A DNA stretch of 64,000 nt from Chelativorans multitrophicus (GTDB taxonomy: Bacteria; Pseudomonadota; Alphaproteobacteria; Rhizobiales; Rhizobiaceae), in assembly GCF_011317445.1 (NCBI RefSeq), contig NZ_JAAAPL010000006.1, positions 62,001 to 126,000 of the forward strand, read 5' to 3'. The notes under the pieces were generated by a model. That model did no database searches, was not told where the DNA came from, and saw nothing but the letters and a program-made list of their open reading frames with translations. Shown here piece by piece: positions 9,173 to 18,315 of the stretch; position 1 is the first letter of the stretch; the number at the start of each line of letters is the position of its first letter. A program made the position numbers and the translations under genes.

Positions 9173-10225
9173 TTAACCCCTGAAGCCCGGTATGGATAAC
9201 GGGTTCTGTTCGACGGCGGTGCGGTCGGGCGTGTCGATCGCCACCTGGCCTGTAAAGGCTGCAAACAATCTACGAGTATAATCCGTATCGAGGCCGCGTC
9301 CGATAATGACGAGGCGCGTGCCGCGCTCATTGTCCGGCCAGCGAGACAGCAATTCCGGCGCATGGAAGAATTGTTGCGCACCCTGAATGAGGAGGGGCCT
9401 ATCGGGATGCTCCACCGTTTCCACCAAACCTTTTATGCGCAGGATCTTGTCTCCCTGTTGGGAGGCGACGAGGTCGAGGAAGTTTTCGATCACCAATCTT
9501 GGCAAGGCAGCGGCATGCCTGAGCGCAATACCCTGGAAATCCTCATGATGATGGTGGTGTTCATGATCGTGGTCATGGTCATGGGCGTGGCCGCACTGCT
9601 CGCCTGCGAGCGTTCTCTGTCCGCCGAATGCGGGACGGAGCAGCATCTCGACAACTGATGTGTCGCGGCCATCCAGCAGTTCTGCGTTGCCGTTGAGGAT
9701 CGAAAGCTTTCGGAAAAGCGCATCCGGGTCGTCTTCCGGTGCAAGTTCAGCCTTGGTCACGACGATCCGGTCTGCGACGGCTGCCTGCCGGCGCGCTTCC
9801 TCGTGCCGATCGAGTGTTGCAGAGCCGGTGATAGCATCGATGACTGTAATGACGCATTCGGTGCGGTAAAGTTGAGACAGCAGCGGATGTGCCATGACCG
9901 ACTGCAGTAGCGGAACGGGATCTGCCAACCCGGTGGTTTCGACAATAACGCGGTCGAGTGCCGGGCGGCGGTCCGGCAATGAAACAAGCAGGTCCACAAA
10001 GTCGCCGCGGACGGTGCAGCAAAGGCATCCGCCGCCCAGTTCTACGATTTCCTCACCAGACTGCTCAATTAGAAGGTGATCAAGCGAGACATCGCCGAAC
10101 TCGTTGATCACGACTGCGGTATTTGCCAGATTGGGCGCCTTCAGGATGCGGTTGAGCAATGTGGTCTTGCCGGCGCCAAGAAAGCCGGTGACGACAACCA
10201 GTGCTATGGGCCTCGCAGTCTCCAC
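9173..10225 (-). CDS. CobW/ZNG1-type P-loop GTPase metallochaperone
   Basis: A 350-residue G3E GTPase of COG0523. Walker A GFLGAGKTTLLN is at residues 14-25, the metal-binding CxCC motif at 67-70 (GGGCLCCTVRG), the G3 region ETTGLADP follows, and the base-recognition motif is TKAE. A histidine/aspartate-rich linker (HAHDHDHDHEHHHHHED, about residues 225-241) precedes the C-terminal CobW_C domain. Family members deliver Zn or Co to client enzymes; the His-rich linker suggests Zn, Ni or Co binding. It starts six bases after the stop of the D,D-carboxypeptidase gene, so the two are probably co-transcribed. Cobalamin work is possible, as cobS is 8 kb away, but not shown. Confidence 0.9.
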   Translation of the reverse strand: METARPIALVVVTGFLGAGKTTLLNRILKAPNLANTAVVINEFGDVSLDHLLIEQSGEEIVELGGGCLCCTVRGDFVDLLVSLPDRRPALDRVIVETTGLADPVPLLQSVMAHPLLSQLYRTECVITVIDAITGSATLDRHEEARRQAAVADRIVVTKAELAPEDDPDALFRKLSILNGNAELLDGRDTSVVEMLLRPAFGGQRTLAGEQCGHAHDHDHDHEHHHHHEDFQGIALRHAAALPRLVIENFLDLVASQQGDKILRIKGLVETVEHPDRPLLIQGAQQFFHAPELLSRWPDNERGTRLVIIGRGLDTDYTRRLFAAFTGQVAIDTPDRTAVEQNPLSIPGFRG

Positions 10226-10231
10226 GGCAGC

Positions 10232-11338
10232 TCAGCCGCCCTGCTGCACGGCAACAGGCCGGGGCGGATATGCGGGCCGGGGCGTGGGGATCGGAATGTT
10301 GGCGTAGCGCGGCGTCGCCGGATCTTCGCCTATCGCGCCGCCAAGCCCGACGGCCACCACCCGCAGCTCGCGTTCCAGCGGATGCACATAAGGGGAGGTC
10401 AAGATGAGGCGCCCTTCGTCGTCACGCTCCTTCATGCGTTTGGCCACGGCTTCCTCGGAGCAGATTTCCGGCCTGATATCGGCGACGTCTTCAGTGACCT
10501 GTTCGGAGGGGCGAAGGTCGACAATGCTTGGTGCTCCCAGACCCTGGGTCTCAAAACCGCGCGTCAGGAGATCGGCGGCTATCTCGGCGCGCTGCACCTG
10601 CGACTGGGCACCGAGCACGACAGCTGCAAGCGTGCGCTCTCCACGGGTCGCCGTCGCCACGAGATTGAAGCCCGATGAGCATATATATCCCGTCTTCATT
10701 CCGTCCGCGCCGTCGAAGCGGCCGATCAGGAAATTCGTGTTTTCCTTGACGGATTTTCCGTTGCGGATGCCTTCAATGGAAAAATAGCTGGCATATTGAG
10801 GGAACTGGGCCCTCAGCGCGCGCGCGAGGATCGCAAGATCTCGCGCCGTGGTGAATTGCGAAGGGCCAGGCAGCCCGTGTGCGTTGATGAAATGGCTGTC
10901 CGTCATGCCCAAGCGCTGTGCCTCTGCATTCATGCGGGCCACAAATGCCTCTTCGGAGCCGGCGACACTCTCTGCCAGGGCGGTGGCAATGTCGTTGGCG
11001 GACAGCACCATCAAGATCTTCAGCGCGTTATCCAGCGTCAGCACCGATCCCACCGAATAGCCCATCTTGCTGGGGGGCTCCTTCGCCGCGTTTTGCGAAA
11101 TGCGAACGGGCGAATTGATCTGCAGCCGGCCCGATTCAAGCTCCCGGAAAACCACATAGGCGGTCATGAGCTTTGTGAGCGAGGCAGGATACCAGCGCTG
11201 GAAGGCGTTTTCCTGGGCCAGCACCCGGCCGGTGCCAACATCTACAAGCACGTAGGGTCCCGCAAGAGCAGGCAGGTGCAGCATCGAATAGCAGAACACT
11301 GCCAGCAGGATGACCTGTCTCTTTCGCCAAAGCCTCAT
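10232..11338 (-). CDS. D-alanyl-D-alanine carboxypeptidase (PBP5/6-like)
   Basis: Low-molecular-mass penicillin-binding protein that trims the terminal D-Ala of peptidoglycan stem peptides in the periplasm. The start at 11338 (MRLWRKRQVILL) gives 368 residues with a clean signal peptide ending near HLPALAG; an upstream ATG at 11392 would add 18 unlikely residues. Active-site motifs are complete: SLTK (nucleophile S53, K56), SAN in MVLSANDIA, and KTG in DGMKTGYICSSG. A proline-rich C-terminal tail (IPIPTPRPAYPPRP) replaces the usual membrane-anchor helix. It is the first gene of a two-gene unit with the CobW GTPase. Confidence 0.92.
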   Translation of the reverse strand: MRLWRKRQVILLAVFCYSMLHLPALAGPYVLVDVGTGRVLAQENAFQRWYPASLTKLMTAYVVFRELESGRLQINSPVRISQNAAKEPPSKMGYSVGSVLTLDNALKILMVLSANDIATALAESVAGSEEAFVARMNAEAQRLGMTDSHFINAHGLPGPSQFTTARDLAILARALRAQFPQYASYFSIEGIRNGKSVKENTNFLIGRFDGADGMKTGYICSSGFNLVATATRGERTLAAVVLGAQSQVQRAEIAADLLTRGFETQGLGAPSIVDLRPSEQVTEDVADIRPEICSEEAVAKRMKERDDEGRLILTSPYVHPLERELRVVAVGLGGAIGEDPATPRYANIPIPTPRPAYPPRPVAVQQGG

Positions 11339-11523
11339 GACGTTCCAATTCCGTGTTGCGCGCCCGCCAACATTGTCCATACAATGCGCCAAGGAAACTT
11401 CCGCTTAATTCGAATCTTCGAATGCGCCGTTGCGGTAGCCAATGCAATTTGTCGTTATCATGACGGGCCGCCTTTTCATTGTTTCTAAATTCCTTCGGAC
11501 CGCAAGCACAGGAAAGAGTTTTC

Positions 11524-12687
11524 ATGCCGATTGTGAACCGAGCTGCTGAACTTCAAGGTGAGGTCACCGAGTGGCGCCGGCAATTGCATCGCAACCCGGA
11601 ACTCCTCTTCGACGTGAACGAAACCGCCGCTTTCGTGAGCGACAAGCTTCGTGAGTTCGGTTGCGATGAGGTGGTGACGGGACTCGGACGCACGGGGGTG
11701 GTCGGCATCATTCGCGGCAGCCGCGGCGCAGGCCCGTGCATCGGTCTGCGCGCCGATATGGATGCATTGCCGCTTCAGGAGGCGGTCGATCGGCCTTATG
11801 CTTCTGCAGTTCCGGGCCGCATGCACGCCTGCGGGCATGATGGCCACACCGCGATGTTGCTGGGCGCCGCCAAATATCTCGCCGAGACGCGCAATTTCGT
11901 GGGAACCGCTGCCGTTATTTTTCAGCCCGCCGAGGAAGGCGGTGGCGGCGGGAACGAGATGGTGAAAGACGGCATGATGGAGCGCTTCGGGATCACGCGC
12001 GTCTTCGGCATGCACAATTTGCCTGGCATGCCGGTCGGGCATTTCGGCATCAGGCCTGGGCCCATCATGGCCTCGACCGCGGAGTTCAACATCGTCGTTG
12101 AGGGTAAGGGCGGTCACGCAGCCATGCCGCATAAGACAATCGATCCCGTTGTGACCGCCGCGCAGATCGTCATGGGCCTTCAGACCATCGCCGCAAGATC
12201 GGCGGATCCGCTCGAATCCGTCGTCGTTTCGGTCACCAAGTTCCATGGTGGCGATGCGCACAACATCATTCCCGACAGAGTCGAGATGGCAGGGACGATT
12301 CGGACGCTTAAAGGAGAGGTAAGCTTGCTTGCCGAAGGGCGCCTGCGCACGATCGCGGAAGGTATTGCCCATGCCCATGGGGCGAAGGTGGCGATCGATT
12401 ATGATCCGAACTATCCCGTGACCGTAAATAATCAGGCGGAAGCCGAATTTGCCGCACAGGTGGCTGTCGCCGTGGCGGGAGCGGCCAATGTGGCCACCGA
12501 TGTCCCACCCCTGATGGGTGGCGAGGATTTCTCCTACATGCTGCTGGCCCGGCCCGGCTGTCTCATCTTCATCGGAAACGGCGATAGCGCCGGCCTGCAC
12601 AATCCCTCCTACGACTTCAACGACGAAGCCATTCCATATGGGATCAGCTATTGGGTTCGGTTGGTGGAAAGTGCGCTTCCAGCGTGA
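11524..12687 (+). CDS. M20D family amidohydrolase (hippurate hydrolase/aminoacylase-like)
   Basis: A dinuclear metal-dependent amidohydrolase that releases an amino acid from an N-acyl or indole-acyl conjugate. 387 residues from ATG 11524 (AGGAAAGAG upstream). Metal ligands are visible in order: the Cys/His pair in MHACGHDGHTAMLL, the glutamates of FQPAEEGGGG, a histidine in GMHNLPGMPVG and the C-terminal histidine in GDSAGLHNPSYDF. The bacterial dimerisation domain occupies roughly residues 180-290. It stands alone, divergent from the carboxypeptidase gene, with tRNA-Arg downstream. The natural substrate is not determinable; hippurate hydrolase or N-acetyl-amino-acid deacetylase are the common annotations. 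Confidence 0.9.
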   Translation: MPIVNRAAELQGEVTEWRRQLHRNPELLFDVNETAAFVSDKLREFGCDEVVTGLGRTGVVGIIRGSRGAGPCIGLRADMDALPLQEAVDRPYASAVPGRMHACGHDGHTAMLLGAAKYLAETRNFVGTAAVIFQPAEEGGGGGNEMVKDGMMERFGITRVFGMHNLPGMPVGHFGIRPGPIMASTAEFNIVVEGKGGHAAMPHKTIDPVVTAAQIVMGLQTIAARSADPLESVVVSVTKFHGGDAHNIIPDRVEMAGTIRTLKGEVSLLAEGRLRTIAEGIAHAHGAKVAIDYDPNYPVTVNNQAEAEFAAQVAVAVAGAANVATDVPPLMGGEDFSYMLLARPGCLIFIGNGDSAGLHNPSYDFNDEAIPYGISYWVRLVESALPA

Positions 12688-12794
12688 AAAACTCGGGGCG
12701 GCAAAATGTCTCGGGCGGGGCGGCGAGCGGTTGCATGAAGTCCATTTCGGCTTGGCTATACCGCCGCTACAGGGTATGAGTGCGTCACTGGATG

Positions 12795-12871
12795 GGTCCC
12801 GTAGCTCAGTAGGATAGAGCATCAGATTCCTAATCTGAGGGTCGCAGGTTCGAATCCTGCCGGGATCACCA
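12795..12871 (+). tRNA. tRNA-Arg (anticodon CCT)
   Basis: A 77-nt cloverleaf with encoded CCA (12869-12871). The acceptor stem GGTCCCG (12795-12801) pairs with CGGGATC (12861-12867) with one G-T wobble; the D stem is GCTC/GAGC; the anticodon stem TCAGA/TCTGA encloses the loop TTCCTAA, giving anticodon CCT at 12829-12831 and decoding AGG; the T arm contains GGTTCGAATCC. AGG is rare in high-GC alphaproteobacteria. No duplicated 3' end that would suggest an integration site was found in the window. Confidence 0.97.
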
Positions 12872-13186
12872 ACATTCAACGGTTTAGCACCACAAATCCC
12901 ATTTTCACCTCGCGTGGAGGCGTTCCGCGCTTTACCGCGTCCGTCCGAGCCGGCCGGTCCGTTCATGCGCGGCGGTAATCCCTGAGATGATGACTAAGGT
13001 CGAAGCCGCTTTTTTGACCCGCTCGGAGGGACAATCGAGACTGTAGGCGAGCAGCCGGCTCCGTCAGCACGACAACGGATCGCCTCTTTAAGGCCGCTTA
13101 ACCCAATCGGGGGATGCAAGGCTCCGTGGCCGCCCTTAGTTTGACCTCTGGTGTTCTCACCACCTTGAGAATGCAAAGGGGGGCAA
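12872..13186. other. Intergenic, no gene recognised
   Basis: 315 bp between tRNA-Arg and the secreted orphan gene. No open frame here looks coding, and no terminator with a T-run follows the tRNA. The right end must contain the ribosome site (AAAGGGGGGC) and probably the promoter of the next gene. Confidence 0.5.
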
Positions 13187-13573
13187 ATGCGCGCTGGTTG
13201 CGAATTGAAACGCTTTGCGTCGGGACTGACGCTGGCGATGGCCGTGGCAATTACGTCAATCCATGTTTCCCATGCGGGATCCGGGAAGACTCTCGAACTC
13301 GGCAGGGAAACGCCGGTCCTTACGCTGTTTTGCGTCCATGCTGATGCGGCGATCACCCTCATGGGACGCCTTGTGAAAGGAGAAAGCCTGCTCCCTTCCG
13401 ATTTCGGAAGCTCGTGTACTGTCTTTGCCGAAAGAGTTCTGGTCGAGAAGGTGCATAGCAGACAGGAGGACCCAACGGGACGCATCTGGACTCTCGCCTC
13501 TGTGCAGCTTCCAGGCGAAAGAGTCGGATACATACTCACGACATTGGAGGTTTCGATAGGCGTCGAGGTATGA
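13187..13573 (+). CDS. Secreted orphan protein, function unknown
   Basis: 128 residues, not recognised. The first 30 form a clear Sec signal (MRAGCELKRF, hydrophobic GLTLAMAVAITSI, cleavage probably after SHA). The mature part of about 98 residues has two cysteines (LFCVHAD and SSCTVF) that could form a disulfide, and an evidently beta-rich C-terminus. The ATG is preceded by a purine-rich AAAGGGGGG. It precedes a LuxR-type regulator by 132 bp on the same strand, so a shared control is possible but unproven. Coding status rests on the start context and signal peptide. Confidence 0.6.
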   Translation: MRAGCELKRFASGLTLAMAVAITSIHVSHAGSGKTLELGRETPVLTLFCVHADAAITLMGRLVKGESLLPSDFGSSCTVFAERVLVEKVHSRQEDPTGRIWTLASVQLPGERVGYILTTLEVSIGVEV

Positions 13574-13705
13574 GCCCGTCTTCCGGAGAGCCTCGCACGT
13601 TTGGGTTTATGCGAGCGGTCCGCAGCACTCGGAAGTAGAATTGACACCGAATTCAGCTCTGGCAGAGTGCTGACGGATGCGGCTCGACGACTTCGGGGGT
13701 GGCTG

Positions 13706-14812
13706 ATGGAGGAACGCATCGAGAAGGCGGTGAACGGCTGCTACGAGGCGGTTATCGCGCCCGAAACATGGCCGGATGCCCTTCATAAGTTGTCCCGCGC
13801 GGTCGACGCGGCCTGCACCATGTTCTATCCGAAGGACGCTGACAAGGCGGCCCTGGAGAAGGTTCCTGCCTCCCACGACTACACCGATTTCCTTGACCAC
13901 TACATCAAGCATCGCTGGTACGAAGGCCATTACCGTGGCGAGCGCGGCTGGCCGCTGCTTTCCCGCGGCTGCGTTGTGATCGAGCACGATCTTGCGACCG
14001 ACGAGGAGCGGCGGCGGCTGCGGCATTATAACGAGCTCTACCTCCCTTTCGACTTTTACGGCTTCGCGGCTGTCGGATACCGGGTTGAGGGCAGGATTTG
14101 GGCAGTATCGATGTTGAGGTACGGAAGCCAGGGGCACTTCACTCGCGATGACGCCGTTCGGCTTTCCGGGCTCAAGCCTCACTTCGCACGCATGACTGCC
14201 CTTTCGGAAAAGCTGGCAATGAGGCAGGCCTCGACCGGTCTAGATGTGCTCGATCGGATCGGCTGCCCTGCTCTGCTGCTGGACTGGCGCGGCGCTGTCG
14301 CGCGCGCCAACACCCGCGCCGAGGCACTGCTTGGCCCCGATCTTGCAATCCGCGGCGGCAAGCTCGCCGCTGCTGACCGGTCCAGCAACAACGATCTCCA
14401 GGCCTTGATACGAAGCCTATTGGCGCGCGACGTTTCGTTGTCCACGTGTCTTCCGGGTTCCGCGCTCGTTCGCCGCCTGGGAAAGAGGCCTCTGCTGTTC
14501 GAGGCGCTCCCTGTAGCCGGCCTGTTCGCCGACGTGTTCCATCGGTCGAGGGCGCTCCTCCTCGTGACCGATCTCGACAGGCAGCCTCTCCCTGACGAGG
14601 TGCGGCTTCGCCTGGCCTTTGGACTCACACCGGCCGAGTCAAGGCTAGCGGTTGCACTGGCTGCCGGGGAAGGCCTCAAACGCGCCGCGGACTCGCTGGG
14701 CGTGTCGTACGAAACCGCGCGTGCACAGCTGAAGTCAGTCTTCGATAAGACAGATACGCGGCGGCAGGCGGAACTGGCGGCGCTGTTGGGACGTGCCGGA
14801 AGCCGTGTCTGA
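13706..14812 (+). CDS. LuxR-family HTH transcriptional regulator
   Basis: 368 residues from ATG 13706; an in-frame start at 13601 would add 35 residues with no conserved look. The C-terminal 65 residues are a LuxR/GerE-type helix-turn-helix (LTPAESRLAVALAAGEGLK and AADSLGVSYETARAQLKSVF). The N-terminal 300 residues do not show the acyl-homoserine-lactone binding signature; a PAS-like segment is suggested around residues 190-260 (LDVLDRIGCPALLLDWRGAV). No luxI synthase is nearby, so it is a solo regulator. Architecture matches a common alphaproteobacterial group of long LuxR-HTH proteins of unknown signal. Confidence 0.85.
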   Translation: MEERIEKAVNGCYEAVIAPETWPDALHKLSRAVDAACTMFYPKDADKAALEKVPASHDYTDFLDHYIKHRWYEGHYRGERGWPLLSRGCVVIEHDLATDEERRRLRHYNELYLPFDFYGFAAVGYRVEGRIWAVSMLRYGSQGHFTRDDAVRLSGLKPHFARMTALSEKLAMRQASTGLDVLDRIGCPALLLDWRGAVARANTRAEALLGPDLAIRGGKLAAADRSSNNDLQALIRSLLARDVSLSTCLPGSALVRRLGKRPLLFEALPVAGLFADVFHRSRALLLVTDLDRQPLPDEVRLRLAFGLTPAESRLAVALAAGEGLKRAADSLGVSYETARAQLKSVFDKTDTRRQAELAALLGRAGSRV

Positions 14813-14873
14813 GGCGGACCGCTCCCGTTCCTCGACGAGGAACGGCTATTTAACGGCATTGCTTTGCAAAGCG

Positions 14874-15809
14874 TTATTCCAGGTCATATGCAATCTTCGC
14901 CGGGCGCGTGTCGCCGAGGAACTGCTGCAGTCGCGGCACGACGAAGTCGAGGAAGACACGCACGCGCTGTGGCATTCGCAGCCCTCCCAGAAAAACGGCA
15001 TGAACCTCTTCTTCATCGGATTCGACCGCATCGGTGAGCACTTCCACCAGCCGGCCTGCGGCAAGATCCGCCCGCACATGATAGTCGCCCATGCGGGCAA
15101 GCCCCACACCGGCAAGTGCCATTCGCCGCACCGTCTCGCCATTATTGGCGAGCAGTGAGCCATTCACCACGCGGTCGACGGTTCGCCCGCTTTCCTTGAG
15201 CGGCCAGACGGGTGCAGCACGGCGGAAGTTGAAGCCCAGGCAGTTGTGCCGCGAAAGGTCCTCGACCTTGCGCGGCGTCCCGCAGCGACCAAGGTAGGAA
15301 GGTGACGCGACGATCTTGCGGCGAGCCACGCCGATGCGGCGCGCCATCATGCCGGAATCGGGAAGTGGTCCCACGCGGAAAGCGATGTCGGTACGATCAA
15401 GGTAGAGATCGACGATCTCGTCCGACAGCGATAGATCGACGACGATGTTGGGATAAGCGCGCCAGAACTCGGGCAAAAGCGGTTCCAGACCCAGCACTCC
15501 GAATGCGACCGAGGCATTGACCCGGACCGTACCGTCGGTCGCCGCGGCACCATAGGAAAGTTCCCGCTCGAGCAGGTCGAGCTCCTGAAGCAGTGCCCGG
15601 CTGCGCTCATGGTAGATTTGCCCCTCCGTGGTCAGCGACAGACGCCGGGTCGAGCGCTCGACAAGACGCACTCCGAGCCGTGCCTCCACCCGCGAGATCA
15701 GCTTGCTGACCGTAGACGGCGTCATGCGCAGCAGCCGCGCGGCTTCCGAAAAACTGCCCGTCTCCACAACGCGCAGGAACACCTGCATTTCCCAGGTCCG
15801 GTTGTCCAT
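14874..15809 (-). CDS. LysR-type transcriptional regulator
   Basis: 311 residues with the LysR winged helix-turn-helix at the N-terminus (FLRVVETGSFSEAARLLRM then TPSTVSKLISRVEARLG) and a periplasmic-binding-protein-like effector domain from about residue 90. It belongs to the CrgA-like group usually placed next to short redox or efflux genes. It is divergent from the aldo-keto reductase/MFS pair across a 190-bp region, the classic arrangement in which a LysR protein controls its own and the neighbouring promoter. The effector is unknown. Confidence 0.92.
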   Translation of the reverse strand: MDNRTWEMQVFLRVVETGSFSEAARLLRMTPSTVSKLISRVEARLGVRLVERSTRRLSLTTEGQIYHERSRALLQELDLLERELSYGAAATDGTVRVNASVAFGVLGLEPLLPEFWRAYPNIVVDLSLSDEIVDLYLDRTDIAFRVGPLPDSGMMARRIGVARRKIVASPSYLGRCGTPRKVEDLSRHNCLGFNFRRAAPVWPLKESGRTVDRVVNGSLLANNGETVRRMALAGVGLARMGDYHVRADLAAGRLVEVLTDAVESDEEEVHAVFLGGLRMPQRVRVFLDFVVPRLQQFLGDTRPAKIAYDLE

Positions 15810-15999
15810 CGGCGCCTCATTTATGATTTTGTTTCACAGATGATGTGGGAATCGAGCGGATTATCAAGCCCCCGAATACGCCTTATTTGACCGCGCATGA
15901 CAAACGCGTCCGCGCTCGATTCCACCCCGCATTCCCGGCGAATGGCGCTCGGGATCCGACACGGCAAGGCCGTTTGACCAATCCAGAAGGACTTTCGCA

Positions 16000-16824
16000 A
16001 TGCAAACCGTCACCGCTCACGGCGCGACCATCCCTGCTCTCGGCTTCGGCGTCTTCCGAATGTCCGACGCAGAGGTGGAGCGCATTATCCCGGCCGCGCT
16101 CGAGGCCGGCTTCCGCCACTTCGACACTGCTCAAATCTACCAGAACGAAGCCGCGCTCGGCCGGGCGCTGGAGCGTGCCGGTGCCCGCCGCGAGGATTTG
16201 TTTCTGACCACCAAGGTATGGGTCGATAACTATAGCGCCGACAAGTTCGCCGCTTCTGTCGACGAAAGCCTCGAAAAGCTGAAGGTCGATCAGGTTGATC
16301 TCCTTCTCCTGCATTGGCCGGCCCATGAGGTTCCGGTGGCGGCGCAGATCGAGAGGTTGAATGCCGTGAAGGACGCCGGAAAGACCCGGTTTATCGGCGT
16401 ATCCAACCAGAACATCGCGCAGATGCGGGAGTCGATCGCCCGCTCGGCCGCGCCGATCGTCACCAACCAGGTGGAATTGCATCCCTATCTGCCCCAGCAC
16501 TCGCTTGTCGCGGCCGCAAGGGACAGCGCTGTCGCAGTCACCGCCTATTACGGCATGGCCGACGGCGCTGTGCCGAAGGACCCGGTACTGCAGCAGATCG
16601 GCGCCAGATACGGCAAGAGCGCCGCACAGGTTGGGCTACGCTGGCTTGTCCAGCAGGGCTATGTCGCCCTTTCCAAAACGGCTAACCCTGCACGCGTCGC
16701 GGAAAACATCGCGATCTTCGATTTCGCCCTTGATGAAACCGATATGGCCGCCATCGCCAAGCTTGCCCGCCCCGACGGGCGGCTCGTCAGCCCTCCCGGC
16801 CTTGCTCCTGATTGGGACGCCTAA
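16000..16824 (+). CDS. Aldo-keto reductase (2,5-diketo-gluconate reductase-like)
   Basis: A 274-residue NADPH-dependent (beta/alpha)8 oxidoreductase. AKR signatures are intact: GFRHFDTAQIYQNEAALGRAL with catalytic Asp and Tyr, the Lys in LFLTTKVWV, His in LLLLHWPAH, and the cofactor-loop segment KTANPARVAENIAIFDF. The length is normal for the AKR5-type DkgB-like group. The downstream exporter starts 12 bp after the stop with AAGGAG directly between them, so the two form an operon; the LysR gene diverges upstream. The substrate is an aldehyde or ketone of unknown identity. Confidence 0.92.
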   Translation: MQTVTAHGATIPALGFGVFRMSDAEVERIIPAALEAGFRHFDTAQIYQNEAALGRALERAGARREDLFLTTKVWVDNYSADKFAASVDESLEKLKVDQVDLLLLHWPAHEVPVAAQIERLNAVKDAGKTRFIGVSNQNIAQMRESIARSAAPIVTNQVELHPYLPQHSLVAAARDSAVAVTAYYGMADGAVPKDPVLQQIGARYGKSAAQVGLRWLVQQGYVALSKTANPARVAENIAIFDFALDETDMAAIAKLARPDGRLVSPPGLAPDWDA

Positions 16825-16836
16825 GGAGCTTCAATC

Positions 16837-18051
16837 ATGAACGCCAATGTCTCGACGGCCGGAACGACGGCCGAAGCATCCTCGTCCCCCCGCTGGGCGC
16901 TTCTCGCTCTTGCGATCGGCGCTTTCGGTATCGGCACGACCGAGTTCTCGCCGATGGGGCTTCTGCCCGTCATCGCGCAGGGGGTCGATGTTTCGATCCC
17001 GACGGCGGGGCTCCTCATCAGCGCCTATGCGATCGGCGTGATGATTGGCGCGCCGATCATGACGCTCGCCTTCAGCCGTTTCGGCAAGCGTACGGCGTTG
17101 ATCCTTCTGATGGTTATCTTCACCATCGGCAATCTGATGTCGGCCATGGCTCCGGGCTACTTTACGCTGCTCGCTGCCCGTCTCGTCACCAGCCTCAATC
17201 ACGGCGCCTTCTTCGGCCTGGGCGCGGTGGTGGCGGCAAGCGTGGTGCCGAAAGAAAAACAGGCAAGCGCCGTGGCCGCCATGTTCATGGGCCTGACTAT
17301 CGCCAATATCGGCGGTGTGCCGGCAGCGACCTGGGTTGGCCAGCAGATCGGCTGGCGCATGGCCTTCGCCGGAACGGCACTTATCGGTATCGCAGCCATC
17401 GCGGCGCTTTGGACCGCTCTTCCAAAGGGCGTGCGCGGCTCGATGCCGGATCTGAAGCGCGAGATGGGCGTGCTTACTCGACCCACGGTGCTGCTTGCGA
17501 TGGCGACCACCGTCATGGGGGCGGGGGCGATGTTCACGCTTTACACTTATGTCGCGCCTACCCTTGAGACCCTCACCGGCGCGTCCGACCGTTTCGTCAC
17601 CATTGGGCTCGCGTTGATCGGCATCGGCTTTACCATCGGCAATTGGCTGGGCGGGCGGCTGGCCGACTGGTCGCTCGATGGCGCGACCAAAATATTCCTC
17701 GGTGCGCTCGCCGTGATCATGCTCGTCCTTCCGCTGGCCTTTGGCACTCATGCGGGGGCGGCCATCGGTCTCCTTGTCTGGGGCGCTGCGGCATTCGCCA
17801 TCGTCCCGCCGGTGCAGATGCGGGTGATGCAAGCCGCATCGGAAGCGCCGGGCCTGGCCTCCTCCATCAATGTCGGAGCCTTCAACCTTGGCAACGCGCT
17901 GGGAGCGGCCATCGGCGCTGGAGTTATCAGCCTCGATCTTGGCTATGCGGCGGTCTCCATCGCTGGCGGCCTGCTCGCCTCCGCGGGTCTTGGCATGGTG
18001 CTCATCGGCGGCCGCGAGAAATCCCCACGACTCAAGATGTGTGGAGCCTAA
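16837..18051 (+). CDS. MFS drug/sugar exporter (DHA1, AraJ/YdhP-like)
   Basis: 404 residues with about 12 hydrophobic segments, the first beginning ALLALAIGAFGIGTTEFSPMG, a DHA1 signature, and a loop 2-3 motif FSRFGKRTALI. A central cytoplasmic loop (KGVRGSMPDLKREMG) splits the two six-helix halves. Located in the inner membrane; homologues export sugars or drugs by proton antiport. Co-transcribed with the aldo-keto reductase and probably controlled by the divergent LysR protein, which suggests a detoxify-and-export pair. Confidence 0.92.
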   Translation: MNANVSTAGTTAEASSSPRWALLALAIGAFGIGTTEFSPMGLLPVIAQGVDVSIPTAGLLISAYAIGVMIGAPIMTLAFSRFGKRTALILLMVIFTIGNLMSAMAPGYFTLLAARLVTSLNHGAFFGLGAVVAASVVPKEKQASAVAAMFMGLTIANIGGVPAATWVGQQIGWRMAFAGTALIGIAAIAALWTALPKGVRGSMPDLKREMGVLTRPTVLLAMATTVMGAGAMFTLYTYVAPTLETLTGASDRFVTIGLALIGIGFTIGNWLGGRLADWSLDGATKIFLGALAVIMLVLPLAFGTHAGAAIGLLVWGAAAFAIVPPVQMRVMQAASEAPGLASSINVGAFNLGNALGAAIGAGVISLDLGYAAVSIAGGLLASAGLGMVLIGGREKSPRLKMCGA

Positions 18052-18114
18052 AGCGGGGTTGGGTGGGCTTGGTCTGGAAAGCCTGCGTCCATAGCGGCCG
18101 ATCCAAACGCAAAA

Positions 18115-18149
18115 CACGCCCCGCCCAGCCTTTCGGCAAGCGGGGCGTG
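18115..18149 (-). terminator. Intrinsic terminator of the tctCBA-decarboxylase operon
   Basis: A perfect 10-bp inverted repeat, CACGCCCCGC (18115-18124) and GCGGGGCGTG (18140-18149), with a small inner GCC/GGC pairing. Read on the minus strand the hairpin is followed by TTTTGCGTTT, as expected for Rho-independent termination of the transcript coming from the decarboxylase gene. On the plus strand no T-run follows, so it is less suited to the MFS gene. Confidence 0.7.
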
Positions 18150-18315
18150 CTGCTTGGTCCGGCGCAGCTTCAAGAGAAATGAATAGGCACGGCAAGAGGT
18201 GCTTGCGGCCTTCAATCAGCTGAGAACGATGCAAGCGTGAGCAGCCGATCGGAAAGCTATGTGCTCGATGAAGTCGTTCGGATTCATCGAAATGCCGAGG
18301 CTTCCAGGCGTTTGC

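Noticed and set aside
11485-12966. A 493-codon minus-strand open frame across the amidohydrolase and tRNA-Arg
   Set aside because: It covers a clear M20 amidohydrolase and the tRNA on the other strand; the translation around the tRNA (IRTCDPQIRN style) is the usual false ORF made by tRNA genes.
16831-18234. A 467-codon minus-strand open frame over the MFS exporter
   Set aside because: Charged, His/Arg-rich translation without domains, antisense to a convincing 12-helix transporter.
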